A stretch of DNA of 64,000 nucleotides from Oidiodendron maius Zn (taxonomy: Eukaryota; Ascomycota; Leotiomycetes; Myxotrichaceae), in assembly GCA_000827325.1 (NCBI GenBank), contig KN832878.1, positions 992,001 to 1,056,000 of the forward strand, in the 5' to 3' direction. The position numbers and the translations under genes were made by a program. Numbering within the stretch: position 1 is the first letter of the stretch; each line of letters begins with the position of its first letter. This document shows, in pieces, positions 42,238-53,345 of this stretch. The notes under the pieces are model-generated. The model did not search any database. It saw only the letters and a program-made list of their open reading frames with translations, and was not told the DNA's origin.

Positions 42238-42717
42238 TTATAAATTCCCAATTACCATCCCGATATATGCCAGCAAAACTTTAATTGCCAAGCTTGTCAT
42301 TTCGTTAATCTCTGGCCAAATTATAATCATCACAAGAGACACATTTACTGCTCCAAACCCATAGATAAGTCCTTTGTTCCTAGCTGCTATATCGCTTCGC
42401 CCCTTATTTTCAAACCCTTTAAAATAGATTTCGAGCCCGATCACCCAACAGTAACTCGCAAAGGCCACAATGAAAAAGGACAGGAGTCCTACCATTGCTT
42501 CTCTCTGATCAAGCAGTTGCGGAGAGCAGATATTTTGACTAGGAAATTCTAGTCTTTTTTTACTCATTTGCCAGGAGTAGATATTTTGGACAAGAAATTG
42601 TGCAGAGAGTGTTGATAGACACATTATTGACGCCCCGATAATGGCTTCTTGGCGCTCGTAGCTCTGTAATTGACATGGTAATGGGAGTGGCTTTATCTGT
42701 CGTTCTGGCTCTCCCAT
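42238..42717 (-). CDS. Small multi-pass membrane protein of unknown function
   Basis: Single open frame, 159 residues. Four hydrophobic stretches are visible: IIGASIMCLSTLSAQFLV, MVGLLSFFIVAFASYCWVIG, LIYGFGAVNVSLVMIIIW, and SLAIKVLLAYIGMVIG. The cytosolic ends are polar (GEPERQIKP; KGFENKGRSDIAARNKG). I do not recognise the family. Confidence 0.55.
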   Translation of the reverse strand: MGEPERQIKPLPLPCQLQSYERQEAIIGASIMCLSTLSAQFLVQNIYSWQMSKKRLEFPSQNICSPQLLDQREAMVGLLSFFIVAFASYCWVIGLEIYFKGFENKGRSDIAARNKGLIYGFGAVNVSLVMIIIWPEINEMTSLAIKVLLAYIGMVIGNL

Positions 42718-43479
42718 ACTGCCTAAGATAGTACATAGAGTGAATAAATATGTAGAAGGAAAGCATTAGGGAGGTAATAAAGTGCCTTACGTCTTTTCTC
42801 CTCCTTAATTACTATAAATTTTAAGTGGGTTATTTTAGAGTAGAAGCACGTAGCACAAATATACGTAATCGAAGATAACGAGAGAATAGTATAGTAATGT
42901 TGTAGAAGTAAGAGAGGTGGGCTATTGGAATATGAATATAGGACCCTTTATACCTATGATATTCGAAGTACTTAGTATTGTGGTTGACGCTTTTATTTTA
43001 TTGATAACGTAGTAGATCGTACTGGGGTGCGTATGCTCGCTGCTGGTCCTACTAAAATTAGTAACATGTCCCCACACTCTTCTATCCTAGTCAAATACAC
43101 ACCATTAAGATAGCGTAGCGCTTAGATTGGAAATTCGACATAATGTCTTTAAATCACTAACACTTTTCATACGGGAAGTTTACTATTGGCACGCGAATAT
43201 CCTGGAAGGTGATGAGTTCTCCTACACGCCAAAAATCTTGTATTTTGTCATAGTATTCTGTCACACCTATTTCCTGGCTCTATATATCTCTATAATCTTC
43301 GCCATATATCGTATGCAATCCGTAGTTTCTGTCACGATCCCCTAGTCACCTAACAGGTAATCTTACTAGTAATCTCACTGGTCGGATTATACATTAGCTC
43401 ACAGTCAACCAGAAGGGTCCGGCCGGTGATTGGTCGGCTCGACGATTAGCTAGAGTTCACCTACACTGTATATATATTC
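42718..43479. other. No gene recognised
   Basis: AT-rich. A short plus-strand frame at 43127-43345 has hydrophobic residues but no family resemblance. Confidence 0.45.
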
Positions 43480-44170
43480 AAGTCGCTACTACATCAAGAT
43501 ATTTCGAGGTCATTGAAGGGATCTGATGCTGACTCTGTGACAATCAAGTGGGGAAACGTGGAAAAGACAGGTTAAGTGATCGTTGAAAGTCATCTCTTTC
43601 CCGTGACAGGGAATCTGTAGTATGCTTTGCGCTGGTTGCGGAATCTCAATAGAGCCTCAGAGTCTCCCAGCACAGTAACTCGCTTGCTCGTTCTGGGGGA
43701 TTGACGCCATTTGCATCAACCAAGAAGTTGTACTATAACGTAGTCAACAAGTCAAATTAGTGACTAGGATCTATAAGAAAACTCTCGGCGTGCATATCTA
43801 GCTCGGGGAGCAAGCAGACAATAGCGAAGTGGTTTTCCAGGTCGCTTGTCAACTTGCGGATCAGTCTCCAGGGGGACCTAGACAACCAAATATATTTTAT
43901 CCTGAAACGGTTGCACAGCAGCGGGATATCTATCGAAAAGCCGTAGCCAAGCTCTGCGCACGACCATGGTGGGAGCGCGTCTGGGTGCGGCCAGAAATCG
44001 CAGTTGCTTACGAAGCAGCGGTACATTGTGGAAATGAATCATGATCCTTCCACGCACTGACCTTTACCCTCGAAATCCTAAAAAAAATCAATAAAGAGCC
44101 GGGCTTTAAAGTGACCCAAGATGAACCAGTAACTGACTCGAACTCTAATATCACTAGGACAGCTTTCAGC
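43480..44170 (+). pseudogene. Broken HET-domain gene
   Basis: Reading through a few stops gives HET hallmarks in order: VTIKWGNVEKTG, YALRWLRNLN, FWGIDAICINQE, VTRIYKKTLGVHI, DIYRKAVAKLCARPWWERVWV. These are the conserved blocks of the heterokaryon-incompatibility domain (LSYVWG; ALRxLR; WxDAxCINQ; xWWxRxWxxQE). The C-terminal part of such proteins is not found. Broken by several stops; a relic near the intact HET gene downstream. Confidence 0.7.
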
Positions 44171-44948
44171 TGACTACGCTGCCATCTGTTGCAATATTCG
44201 ACGTGGAATTCAGTTTCACGACCCACGTGATGCCACGTGACGAACGAGAACTCATTTCGCTTGAGATACTAAATGGCGCTTGCCCACGTTCTTGCCGGCC
44301 TAACACACCCTAATGTTCTGCAATGCTATGTCTGAGCTATATAATTCAACATGATATCTGCAAAACGTCTCTACAAATAGGACAACCTTACCACTTATTT
44401 CGTTGCTCTGGATCGTAGTGGCCGAGAGACATGTGCGACCTAAAGGAAATGGACTGTGTCGCAATACTGTGGCGCAAACTGAAAGCCCAGTCCAGGTGAC
44501 AAGCATAGCTAAGCCCTGTGATGCACAGCCACTGCTGCCTAAAGGCAAATAACAGCCGACATTTCTCCTTTAAGCCTGGAAGTAACCTGTCTATTTGACC
44601 TTCTTACATTCCAAGACAACTCAGCAGAATTGTCTTCACGAGCGCTGGATTACCAGTAAGTGACTAATTCTTTTGTATCGTTGCGCAGATTGTTTCCCAA
44701 CTCTATACCTGGAAGGAATTATATTCTAGACGGAAGTGATGTCGAATTCCTTGGCTGCTAGCAGTTTCAAGTAGCTGCAGACGTTGACGATCCTTGGTTT
44801 TATTTTAAAACCACTAACACCATCTCCCATTCGTATCATTTCCCTTTATCGATAACCTTGTGAATAATAGAGCCATTCAGCTAAAACGTCGCACTCCTTT
44901 ATAGCTAACAACGCAATCTTCTCGAATACCTGGCCCGATTAGGTCGCG
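44171..44948. other. Spacer upstream of the intact HET gene
   Basis: No gene recognised; contains the presumed HET promoter. Confidence 0.45.
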
Positions 44949-47012
44949 ATGGATGTCCTGACCGCAAACTGCATGCGCCAAAAGGGCAACAGTACAGCCG
45001 CACATTTAGTTTATCAACCCCTGAATCAATTAGAGGTCCGACTGCTTCGATTACAGCCTGCATCGTTTGGTGGCCCTATCTACTGCACCATTGCTGCTTG
45101 GTCCCTTGACAAAGATCTAGTATACAATGCCCTTTCATACGTTTGGGGAGACCCGACAGTTCGCCTTCCTATCAAGCTCAATGGTCAGCCAATTACCATC
45201 ACGAAGAATCTGGAAAATGCATTGAGGCATATTCGACGGAGAGACACGGTTCAGATATTATGGGTTGATGCATTATGCATAAACCAAGAGGATCAGTGCG
45301 AAATAAATGCTCAAGTCCAAAAGATGGGTCGTATATATGAGCGAGCCGAGAGTGTCATCATATGGCTTGGGCCAGAGGACTATCTAAACTCTTTCGCCAA
45401 CACTGCGAAAGTATTTGAGTACATGAAGAAACTTGCGAGATTGGCCCACGAAGAGAGATCTTCTATTGTTCGGAAACTAAGTTTCGACGATCTGCAGTGT
45501 CTAAACATGATGGTTACACTAAGAGCCTCCAGACTTCCTTTAGATAAGGAATACTGGGAAAGATTGTGGGTTGTTCAAGAAGCAGCTCTGGCTAAAAATC
45601 TGGTTGTGCTCAACGGACGACAATCAATACCCTTTGATGACATTTTTAAGGGGATTTCCCTTGCTCTCGATATTATGCCGTGGGGTTTAAATGCTCATGC
45701 AAAATTCATATCCGGGCTCTCACGAATAGGGTATTACAGGAACCTCAGAAATAATGCAACACCTCTCCCACTCAGTGAAATCCTGCGAGATGCCCATAAC
45801 CTTCACTGCAGTGAACCTCGGGATAAAATTTACGGACTTCTTGGACTAGCCGATGACGGGAGCGATATTACTCCAGACTATTCTCTATCAATCGAAGATG
45901 TATATATCAAAGCCGCAAAGCATGTGGCGAGTTTGGGCGATTTGACGTTGATGGCATTTTTTAGTGGAGTGAACAACAAGAAACATGGACTTCCATCCTG
46001 GGTATCAGACTGGACAATTCTGGATAGAACATCACCAGCACCACTAACAGTTGGGGCCGGTTATAGCATGTATCACGCTTCAAAACATCTAACCATGGAT
46101 ATAACATTTACTAACAACGACCGTATCATGGTTGTCAAAGGCACTCAAGTGGATAATATTGATACGTATGGTTTTACTATGGATATCGAAGAATCATCAC
46201 ACTTCGATATACTGTCACAGTGGGAGGCTGTTATCCTACGGCGATTTGGCTGTGATAATGGCTACAATGAATCCCTCGACAAACACAAACCAATGCAGAG
46301 TGACTCCGACATGGGTATGATGTTGCAAATTCATAAAGGAAGACGAGCAAACTTCGTTGTCTCTGACATATTGGACCACTGGTATCGTCGGACTACTACA
46401 GGAAATAGTTCCTCGACAGGAGGATATTCCAAATATAGAAAGGATATTGTAGGCGACTGGAGTATACTTCCCCAAACGCCACACTCTTTAGGAACAAAAG
46501 CGCAGAGAATGGAATGCCTTAGAGGAACTCTGCCCCCACTTCAAAAAATATACCTTACTGGCGAAAATGTAGCAGAAGCATATATCCGTGTCTTGCTCTT
46601 AGATAGAGACTTCACCCGAGATGACAGGTTTGATTCAGATACCCTTGAAAGATTTTTAGACAGCAATATACCGCAAGCCGATGAAACCGAAGACAAGCCT
46701 GAAGCATACGAGTACAGAAGGCTCCGATTATGCAGGGAAAATAAAGACTTTGATGACCTACTCCGACTCGCAGTTTCTTATCGGCGACTGTTTATCACCG
46801 TGAAAGGTTATATTGGCTTGGGTCCAAGCGATATGCAAAAAGACGACAAGGTGTGTCTTCTTTTTGGTTCATCCGTACCTTTTGTCATGAGACAAGATGG
46901 AAGTACTTGGCGCTTGATTGGCGATTGTTATGTTCATGGGATCATGGATGGTGAGATCTCAAATCTATTAGACTCTGGGGAGTTAGATTGCCAGATGTTT
47001 GATTTATGTTAG
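44949..47012 (+). CDS. HET-domain (heterokaryon incompatibility) protein
   Basis: Single exon, 687 residues. The HET domain runs from about residue 58 to 215 with all blocks kept: YNALSYVWGDP, ITKNLENALRHIR, ILWVDALCINQEDQCE, MGRIYERAESVIIWLGPED, then YWERLWVVQEAALA. The next part (REPRDKIYGLLGLA-like SEPRDKIYGLLGLADDG; LPSWVSDWT) is usual in these proteins. The C-terminal lid (GLGPSDMQKDDKVCLLFGSSVPFVMR, then LIGDCYVHGIMDGE) is also typical. HET proteins trigger cell death on fusion of unlike strains, and the domain is TIR-related. It looks whole. Flanked by broken HET copies at 43.5 and 52.8 kb. Confidence 0.92.
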   Translation: MDVLTANCMRQKGNSTAAHLVYQPLNQLEVRLLRLQPASFGGPIYCTIAAWSLDKDLVYNALSYVWGDPTVRLPIKLNGQPITITKNLENALRHIRRRDTVQILWVDALCINQEDQCEINAQVQKMGRIYERAESVIIWLGPEDYLNSFANTAKVFEYMKKLARLAHEERSSIVRKLSFDDLQCLNMMVTLRASRLPLDKEYWERLWVVQEAALAKNLVVLNGRQSIPFDDIFKGISLALDIMPWGLNAHAKFISGLSRIGYYRNLRNNATPLPLSEILRDAHNLHCSEPRDKIYGLLGLADDGSDITPDYSLSIEDVYIKAAKHVASLGDLTLMAFFSGVNNKKHGLPSWVSDWTILDRTSPAPLTVGAGYSMYHASKHLTMDITFTNNDRIMVVKGTQVDNIDTYGFTMDIEESSHFDILSQWEAVILRRFGCDNGYNESLDKHKPMQSDSDMGMMLQIHKGRRANFVVSDILDHWYRRTTTGNSSSTGGYSKYRKDIVGDWSILPQTPHSLGTKAQRMECLRGTLPPLQKIYLTGENVAEAYIRVLLLDRDFTRDDRFDSDTLERFLDSNIPQADETEDKPEAYEYRRLRLCRENKDFDDLLRLAVSYRRLFITVKGYIGLGPSDMQKDDKVCLLFGSSVPFVMRQDGSTWRLIGDCYVHGIMDGEISNLLDSGELDCQMFDLC

Positions 47013-47635
47013 GGGGTGATTATCGAGGTATTCTTTAAGCATAGCACGTGTCGTAACGAGACTATTTGTATCACGGCTGTATAGTCTATCTTGCTCGTGA
47101 ATTAAGTCTACGCTACAGAGTAATAACTAATTTCTTGTTATACGGTGTGACAAATACATCCATTTATTTGTGCGTATAATAAGTAGTTGGGAATATTCTA
47201 AAACAATTTTTCGATTATCTAGAATAAGGTCTAGTTAAATTTAATGTTATTATTATAGCTGCTTATCTATTATTGAGGGCAGTTAGATGGTAGTTCATGA
47301 CATTATTTCGAGTTGCTCCTGGGTATAGTACGTTACACGTCGATTACTATCAGGCATACGTCTGCAAATCACTCTAATGCATTGTAAACCGTCCACTCAA
47401 ATTCCGTTCACCCATCTCTTGTTGTAATGAATGAGAGATAATAGATCCAACGAATGGCCTCAGTCAATGCCGCAATGGTATGATTACCCCGTGGCTTGGC
47501 CTGCTTTTATTGTTCGAGCTTTTAAGGCCCTTAACAACCCTCGCCTGCCCCAAACAAACCTCAGTCACTTTCTCACCCTAGCATTTAACAATTCCCACCA
47601 CGAATGACATCCCTGGAAATTTAAATTTCGCGCTG
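47013..47635. other. Convergent intergenic region
   Basis: AT-rich, about 620 bp between two stops. No gene or repeat recognised. Confidence 0.5.
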
Positions 47636-49408
47636 TCACAAGGCTTCTTTCATACTTATCTCCGCCACAGACTCCGCAAGCCCCTCAATGTCGAGAGTCA
47701 ATCTCAGACTGTGCACCATAGGAACTGCTTGTTGGACCCCCATAGTCTCTGCAATGTACCCCAAACGGTTTGCAGCCCATCGGCGCATCTCATCGGACGC
47801 GATACTCGTCTGGGAAGCAAGGTAGAGTGGCCACAGGATCAGATTGCCGGCCAGGGCGCGAGGAGTGCCTTGCGTGGTTGTGGAGAGGAAGAAGGGAGAA
47901 GATGCGAAGATGTCGTCAGCGAGCGTGTGAATTGTCTTGATGGCTGTGTTGAGGATGTTCGTGTACGACGTTTGTTCATGGTCGCCGGACGTAGGCGTAT
48001 TGGTTAACTGAAGGAGATGTGAAGCTAGGTTTCGCAGCAGTTCATTGGCAAGGATACGGGCACATCGGTAGTTGTTCCAGATACTAGCGATCCATATGCT
48101 CGAGTAAAATAGGTAGTGATTGCCGTAGACCTCTTTAAAATGAGAATCATCACCGGCGGGAACTTCTTTGGAGTCAAACTCGGGAGGTAAATTATGCGTC
48201 CATTCGAGGTAGTTTAGATCGAGCGCCCAAAGGGAAGCAACAATGCTCGCGACACTTTCGTAGTCCTGGGGGTGCTTCATAGAAGCGCGAAGTGCGGCAT
48301 GTTCAGTGATGAGGAGGCCAAGCTTAGTTGAGGCTGCTTCCACTGGGCTTTCATATTGTAATGAGAATTTAGTCAGTTCAGTGATGCTCTTCGGAACAGC
48401 TGTATGTCTCTGAATGCAACTTGCAATCTGATTCTTCTGTTAGCCTTTGAATTGTGATCAGGATTAATAAAAGTACAATTCCATTTCGTAAATGAACGAA
48501 TATGTTGCGTCCCAAAGGACTTTCGAGGGACTTTTTCCCTCGTAATTGTACCAGAGCTGTAGCACCAAGGATATGCTGTGTCCATGACTTGTGAGACCGA
48601 GGACCACCCCAGTTATTTACCTAGGCTTCATATTAGCTTGAAGCGGAAATAGAGAAACTACCAGGAGCTTCTCCTGTACCTCATATAGACTTAGTAACAA
48701 AATAGACGCCAAACTTTGATCCGATTTTGCCTCCTCGATATTGGTGAGTCTGGAATTGACCAACTGCAAAGCTGAACAATATGCATTGTTTGCCTGTGCC
48801 ATGATATTTGGAGCGCTCCAGAAGTTCGCAAGTCCCGCCAAACCAACAGCAACTACCGCTTGTCGTAAAGGTCTCCCAACCGGTTGGTTGGCGTAAATAG
48901 CGGACAAATATTGATAATTGCCGCAGGTATTGAGCATATCGGAACCCGTAACATAGTTACCGAAGAAGAAGCACAGTGCTTGGTCTTCAGCCGACGTGCT
49001 TGGAGCTAGAATCATGGGAGAAAGCCAGTCCTGTGGCTCAATGGTGCGATCCAGTCTGGAGGCATTAATTGAGAAAGCAAAGGCTGATGTTGAGTCAACA
49101 GCCGGTGCGAGCGATATTTTTGATGATGAAGGTCCGTCTTCCTGTTGCTGGGACGTAGCAGCATATTTGGCAGAGAGAGTCTGCGACTCGTCATGGATCA
49201 CCAACTCTTCTCGATATCCGGGGCATGTACGATGGGCTCGGACGCATTGTGAGCATGACGGCTTTGATAAATCGCACTAGGGTTGTCAGTGGACTATTTC
49301 AGAGAGCTCGGTATTGGAACTGCAAAAATTTCTCTATTGGTGCTGTACTCTTGTCCTTCGTCTCCTGCATTCTTCACACGCCTTGCTAGGCTTCCCGTGA
49401 AATACCAT
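47636..49408 (-). CDS. Zn2Cys6 transcription factor (Fungal_trans_2 type)
   Basis: Four exons: 49408-49349, 49276-48662, 48620-48477, 48436-47636, giving 539 residues; all junctions are in phase 0 (introns 72, 41 and 40 nt). The zinc cluster is split by intron 1 and complete when joined: Cys 11, 14, 21, 28, 31 and 38 (KACEECRRRRTRCDLSKPSC...). The middle region follows a common fungal pattern: CFFFGNYV, VVAVGLAGLANFW, ASILLLSLYE, then SWTQHILGATALVQLRG, FVHLRNGIKNQIASCIQR, and LASQTSIASDEMRRWAANRLGYIAETMGV. Target genes unknown; no metabolic cluster adjoins it on this side. Confidence 0.85.
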
Positions 49409-50328
49409 GACAACGGGTAGTGGATATTGGGCTTCGGTTGAAGTCAAATTTCTGCCTCGAGAGCATTTATCACAACACACAATTAAGTCACTCCCGTCGT
49501 AGGAGCGGAAACCTGGTCAATACTTGCAGGCTCGCGAGCTTTTGCTTAAGAGGGCTAGCATGGCGTCATGGATTGGTGACTGGGGTATAAGCGATACTGC
49601 ATACAGCAGCGAATGCGATATCCATCGAGGACGGCTGCGGACGGAGCACATGTGTTCGTGAGAATGCCAGACCAGCATATACGCAATGGCGAGAATAATC
49701 GGGCACGCACTTGTGTTAGCGAGTAGCGAATAGGGGAGACAAGCGAGCCAGCGACGCTAACCCCTTATGGAGCGTGTTGCGCATGCACTCTCGTGCAGCT
49801 GGACGCAGAGCAGTGGCGCTGAAATCTGACGGACGACTTCCGCCTCCCTCTCCAACATCATGGCCTAATCGATTAGATCCACGGTCTGTAATATTTGGAA
49901 TCAAAATCTAGGCAGTAACGTATCAAGATGTACGAGCTCACACATCGAGGAAATTCGGTGTGTTCTGAATGCCAAGGACTTGTCCCGGTTTAGCGTCATC
50001 TACATGGGCGAAAGACATCAGAAGTAATTTATAAAAAAGTCCCACCAGCAGAGGAAGAGGTAATCGCTTCGCAGCTATCCCGTGGTAGAATATGCCAAGA
50101 AGGATAGCTTCTCCGCAGTTTTGGGAGATCAGCAGTAGGTGTAAGACATATGTGAGTTCAGATGCCCAGACAATGCTGCTTTCTCCGAGCACATCCATAT
50201 GGTCGTTCCATCTCTTCTGCGACCATTTTACATTTGCTTTTCTCTCTTGCTTTGAACCTTTTCATTTCGACTCTAGTCAAAAGATTACCAAGGTCTTAAA
50301 ATTCTTCATATTCGGCTCAAATTTCATA
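49409..50328. other. No confident gene
   Basis: A minus-strand frame at 49938-50198 with hydrophobic stretches (LPLPLLVGLFYKLLLMSF) could be part of a membrane protein, but I cannot complete a gene model. Confidence 0.35.
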
Positions 50329-50718
50329 ATGAACACTTCATCCTGTCGACTTAACCTTGCTCCCGAAGCTACTGCATCGGAACGACGGCCCTCATCTCAG
50401 GACGCCGCACCACCCCCAAAGCTCCAAATCTCTTCGAATTTCACCGATCAAGCTCCTTCGCCTCTTAATCATCCACCAGCGGCTGGAAGCCACGATAGAA
50501 TACCGCCCAAATCTCTCTCGGGTTCATCAACTGTATACAGCGACTCTGCAAAACACCAGGTTGCTCGCGAAGAACAAGATATTGGGAAAGCAGTTGCGGT
50601 GGACGGAAATAATGCGCATGAAGAAGCACTCCGAGCTCTAGAGGTCTATGCGGCTTTCCAAGTCACTCTTCTACGCGAACTCACAGATGATATGACTTTC
50701 AAAAGCCTTCATGGGTGA
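50329..50718 (+). CDS. Hypothetical protein, 129 residues
   Basis: Open frame starting MNTSSCRLNLAPEA. The first 80 residues are rich in Pro, Ser and Ala (likely disordered); the last 45 look helical (EEALRALEVYAAFQVTLLREL). No domain recognised. The codon pattern looks coding but the evidence is slight. Confidence 0.35.
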   Translation: MNTSSCRLNLAPEATASERRPSSQDAAPPPKLQISSNFTDQAPSPLNHPPAAGSHDRIPPKSLSGSSTVYSDSAKHQVAREEQDIGKAVAVDGNNAHEEALRALEVYAAFQVTLLRELTDDMTFKSLHG

Positions 50719-51463
50719 TCCAATGGTCTCGAGAAATAAATCTTTAAATCGGCTAGTCTTCTGAAGGATTCTGTATTGCGTCCTGGCCTCAGCAGTGTAA
50801 CGCATCTTGAACAACTTCTTCCCCGATGGTGTACACTAATTTTCTTTCCATTGCTATGAAAGCGTGCAGGGTTCGGCATTATGCTGTGAGCCAACCTAGA
50901 ACCGTCAGGCCTTCATGCTGTCCTACTGTAATGCTGGACTCGGGGCTTATCAGTTTACTACCTCAGAATACGCCAATTGGTCGCCATATCCCGAGCCTTG
51001 TTAAAATGGTATCCCTCAATATATCATACCGTCTTTAATTAGAAAACCGATCAGAAGATGCCGTTGGACTTGTACTTTTCAACTTGATCCTTGACCGTTA
51101 CGCTAACTATATCAGTATCTCGTTATGCAACGCATGTCGCATAAGCACGGAACTACAGCATGCCTCAAGCCACAACAAATTTTACCTGTAAACACATTGG
51201 TCCGCTTCCTCGACGACAGAAACACCGTACGTCCCCAACTTATATTATGTTACAGGGCATATTTAGCCTTATGTGTAAGTCCAGCTGCAGACCTGCATGC
51301 ACTGACTTGGGAAACGTTTAAATAGAGGTAGTTAAACGAAAAATCCTACAATTCGTAAAGAGCAGCTCTCTGGCCATTCAGTTCTGGTTTCACTCATCGC
51401 TCACTCCTCTTCTGTTACCACCACTAGAACTATCTCACAGCACACTCGCCCTTCAAGGACATT
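50719..51463. other. No gene recognised
   Basis: Short frames only; holds the promoter of the downstream membrane-protein gene. Confidence 0.45.
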
Positions 51464-52276
51464 ATGATCTCAACCCCCGAAGCCATCGCTATTGCCGAAC
51501 TCAGCGTCTATTCCCCTATACTCCTCCTCACCTTCATAATCGTCTTCCGATACGGCTTCAAACGTCAATCCGGCTGGATCTACCTCGCCATTTTCTGCAT
51601 CGTGCGCATCGCTGGTGCCGCACTCAAGATCCTAAGCGCCGAGCATCCTCAATCCATCGACGACGCAGAGTGGGCTGCAATCTTGCAATCCGTGGGAATC
51701 TCTCCTCTCCTGCTCGCAACCTTTGGACTGCTCAAGAGAATCACTGATCTCGTCACCACTAGTGTACGCTCCGAAGGAACGAACATTGCCATGATAGGAA
51801 CCGGTGGGAAAATTGGGAATCTCATCGCGAACCGTGCAAATGCTGCGTCACTTCGTTCTAGGATTATCCAGTTATCACATATTCCCATCGTCATCGGGCT
51901 TGTGTTGTGCATCGTTGGAGGCACTGATACAGGCGACGTGAAGAAGGGATTAACTTTCACGAAAGCCGGGATCGTCATCTTCTTGGTGTTCTATATCGTT
52001 CTCGCTATCCTTATTGCCGTTACCGCCAGAGATGTCGGCAATGCGCCTGGAGGAGAGAGAAGACTTTATTGGGTTATTGTTGCTGCGCTTCCGTTTCTTG
52101 CTGTGAGGTTGCTCTGGAGCCTAATTGCGGTGTTCGGTCACGACAAGAAGTTTTCGATTACGGGGGGAGATCCGTGGGTTAATTTTGGAATGGCAATTGT
52201 TGAAGAGTTCATTATTGTGTGCATGTACACCGGATTGGGCCTTACATTGGGAAAGGGCAATGTTCTGCGTGAATGA
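51464..52276 (+). CDS. Seven-helix fungal integral membrane protein (DUF7702-like)
   Basis: Single exon, 270 residues. About seven hydrophobic helices, e.g. SPILLLTFIIVFRYGF, IYLAIFCIVRIAGAAL, ISPLLLATFGLLKRI, IPIVIGLVLCIVGG, GIVIFLVFYIVLAILIAV, and LYWVIVAALPFLAVRLLWSLI. The RQSGWIYLAIFCIVRIAGA block and the late ALPFLAVRLLWS and EEFIIVCMYTGLGL are typical of a widespread fungal membrane family of unknown function, related in layout to RTA1- and opsin-like proteins. It has strong C-ending codon use near the start, unlike most of the window. Confidence 0.78.
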   Translation: MISTPEAIAIAELSVYSPILLLTFIIVFRYGFKRQSGWIYLAIFCIVRIAGAALKILSAEHPQSIDDAEWAAILQSVGISPLLLATFGLLKRITDLVTTSVRSEGTNIAMIGTGGKIGNLIANRANAASLRSRIIQLSHIPIVIGLVLCIVGGTDTGDVKKGLTFTKAGIVIFLVFYIVLAILIAVTARDVGNAPGGERRLYWVIVAALPFLAVRLLWSLIAVFGHDKKFSITGGDPWVNFGMAIVEEFIIVCMYTGLGLTLGKGNVLRE

Positions 52277-52829
52277 GTGAAGTTGTGGACGTACTGAATT
52301 TCAAGTTACGTTTACTTGGGTCCAATCAGAGAGGTCTTGCGTATAACTTGGTCGCGGCTATAGTGTGAGGGAATGCTCTCTACTTCCCCAAATAACATCC
52401 GGTGTACAAGACTTGGATGGAGTGTATGGTTAAGATTTTGCCTCTCTATGGAGTCAATATCTCCTATCCCTCCTTCATAGAAGAATTGTTCTTTAGCTAC
52501 GAAGCTAAGTTTTCACCTTGACTTATATCGACAGCCACCTTCGCACCTCTCCAACCTCCCTAAAGTTATAATTTAAAGCTTTAGACTATTTGACAACACT
52601 ATGCTGTATCTTTAAGCATATCATTAGCATTACCCTGTTGCTATAATAGCTAGTTGTTTAGCTTAAATCCTTACCTATACAAAATCTATTTCTTTAGAAA
52701 GGTAGTCAAGGCTGCTTTATCGGATTAGCTTTCGGGGACTTTATAATTGAAAGCGTGCGCCAACTTCTAGCCCGCTTCTAAAAGATTAAAACGGGACATG
52801 AGGAAGAAGTCAGGAGTATATTAACGAGT
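52277..52829. other. No gene recognised
   Basis: AT-rich spacer with no open frame of note. Confidence 0.5.
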
Positions 52830-53345
52830 GTGGATTACGACCGTACCGTGTCAATATACTTTGATGGCCCATCAACCTCGAAGGCTGATATACAGAAGAA
52901 TGCGAACGATCCTGGAGGGAACGGATAGAAACTCTCATAACACTCTCATCTTGGGAAGAACTATCAATACAAATATATACCAAAAGTTTCCCCGATGGCG
53001 CACGGCCGAAAACCTTCCTCCCGCACATTCAAGCTGCCACAGCTATTCCATCATACCAGCTCAAGGGTCCAAAAGATGGCCATTTAGAATGGTCCAGACA
53101 ATTATACATGGAGAAATCCCTCTTCAGCATGTCGACTGGAAATATTGGCTCATCATCCACGGCTACCAGGACGGGTGATGAAATATGGATCTTAGCGGGG
53201 TCAAATTTCCCGTTCATTCTTCGACCATTACAGAATGGGCATTACGAGCTCGTAGGCGAGACATATATATACGCGGTATTATGAACGGTGAGGCGGTGTG
53301 GTTAGAGAACAATCTGAGTTTCACGGACATTATTTTGGAGTAAGG
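52830..53345 (+). pseudogene. C-terminal fragment of a HET-type protein, broken
   Basis: Near 53170-53340 the plus strand reads TRTGDEIWILAGSNFPFILR, HYELVGETYIYA and, one frame over, RGIMNGEAVW. This is the standard C-terminal lid of HET proteins (GDxIxxLxGxxxPxxLR ... LVGExYVHGxMxGE; compare the intact gene at 44949). The HET domain itself is not present. Broken by at least a frame change. Confidence 0.6.

Noticed and set aside
50092-50328. Upstream extension of the 50329 frame
   Set aside because: Phe/Ser-rich, not protein-like, and probably 5' untranslated sequence.
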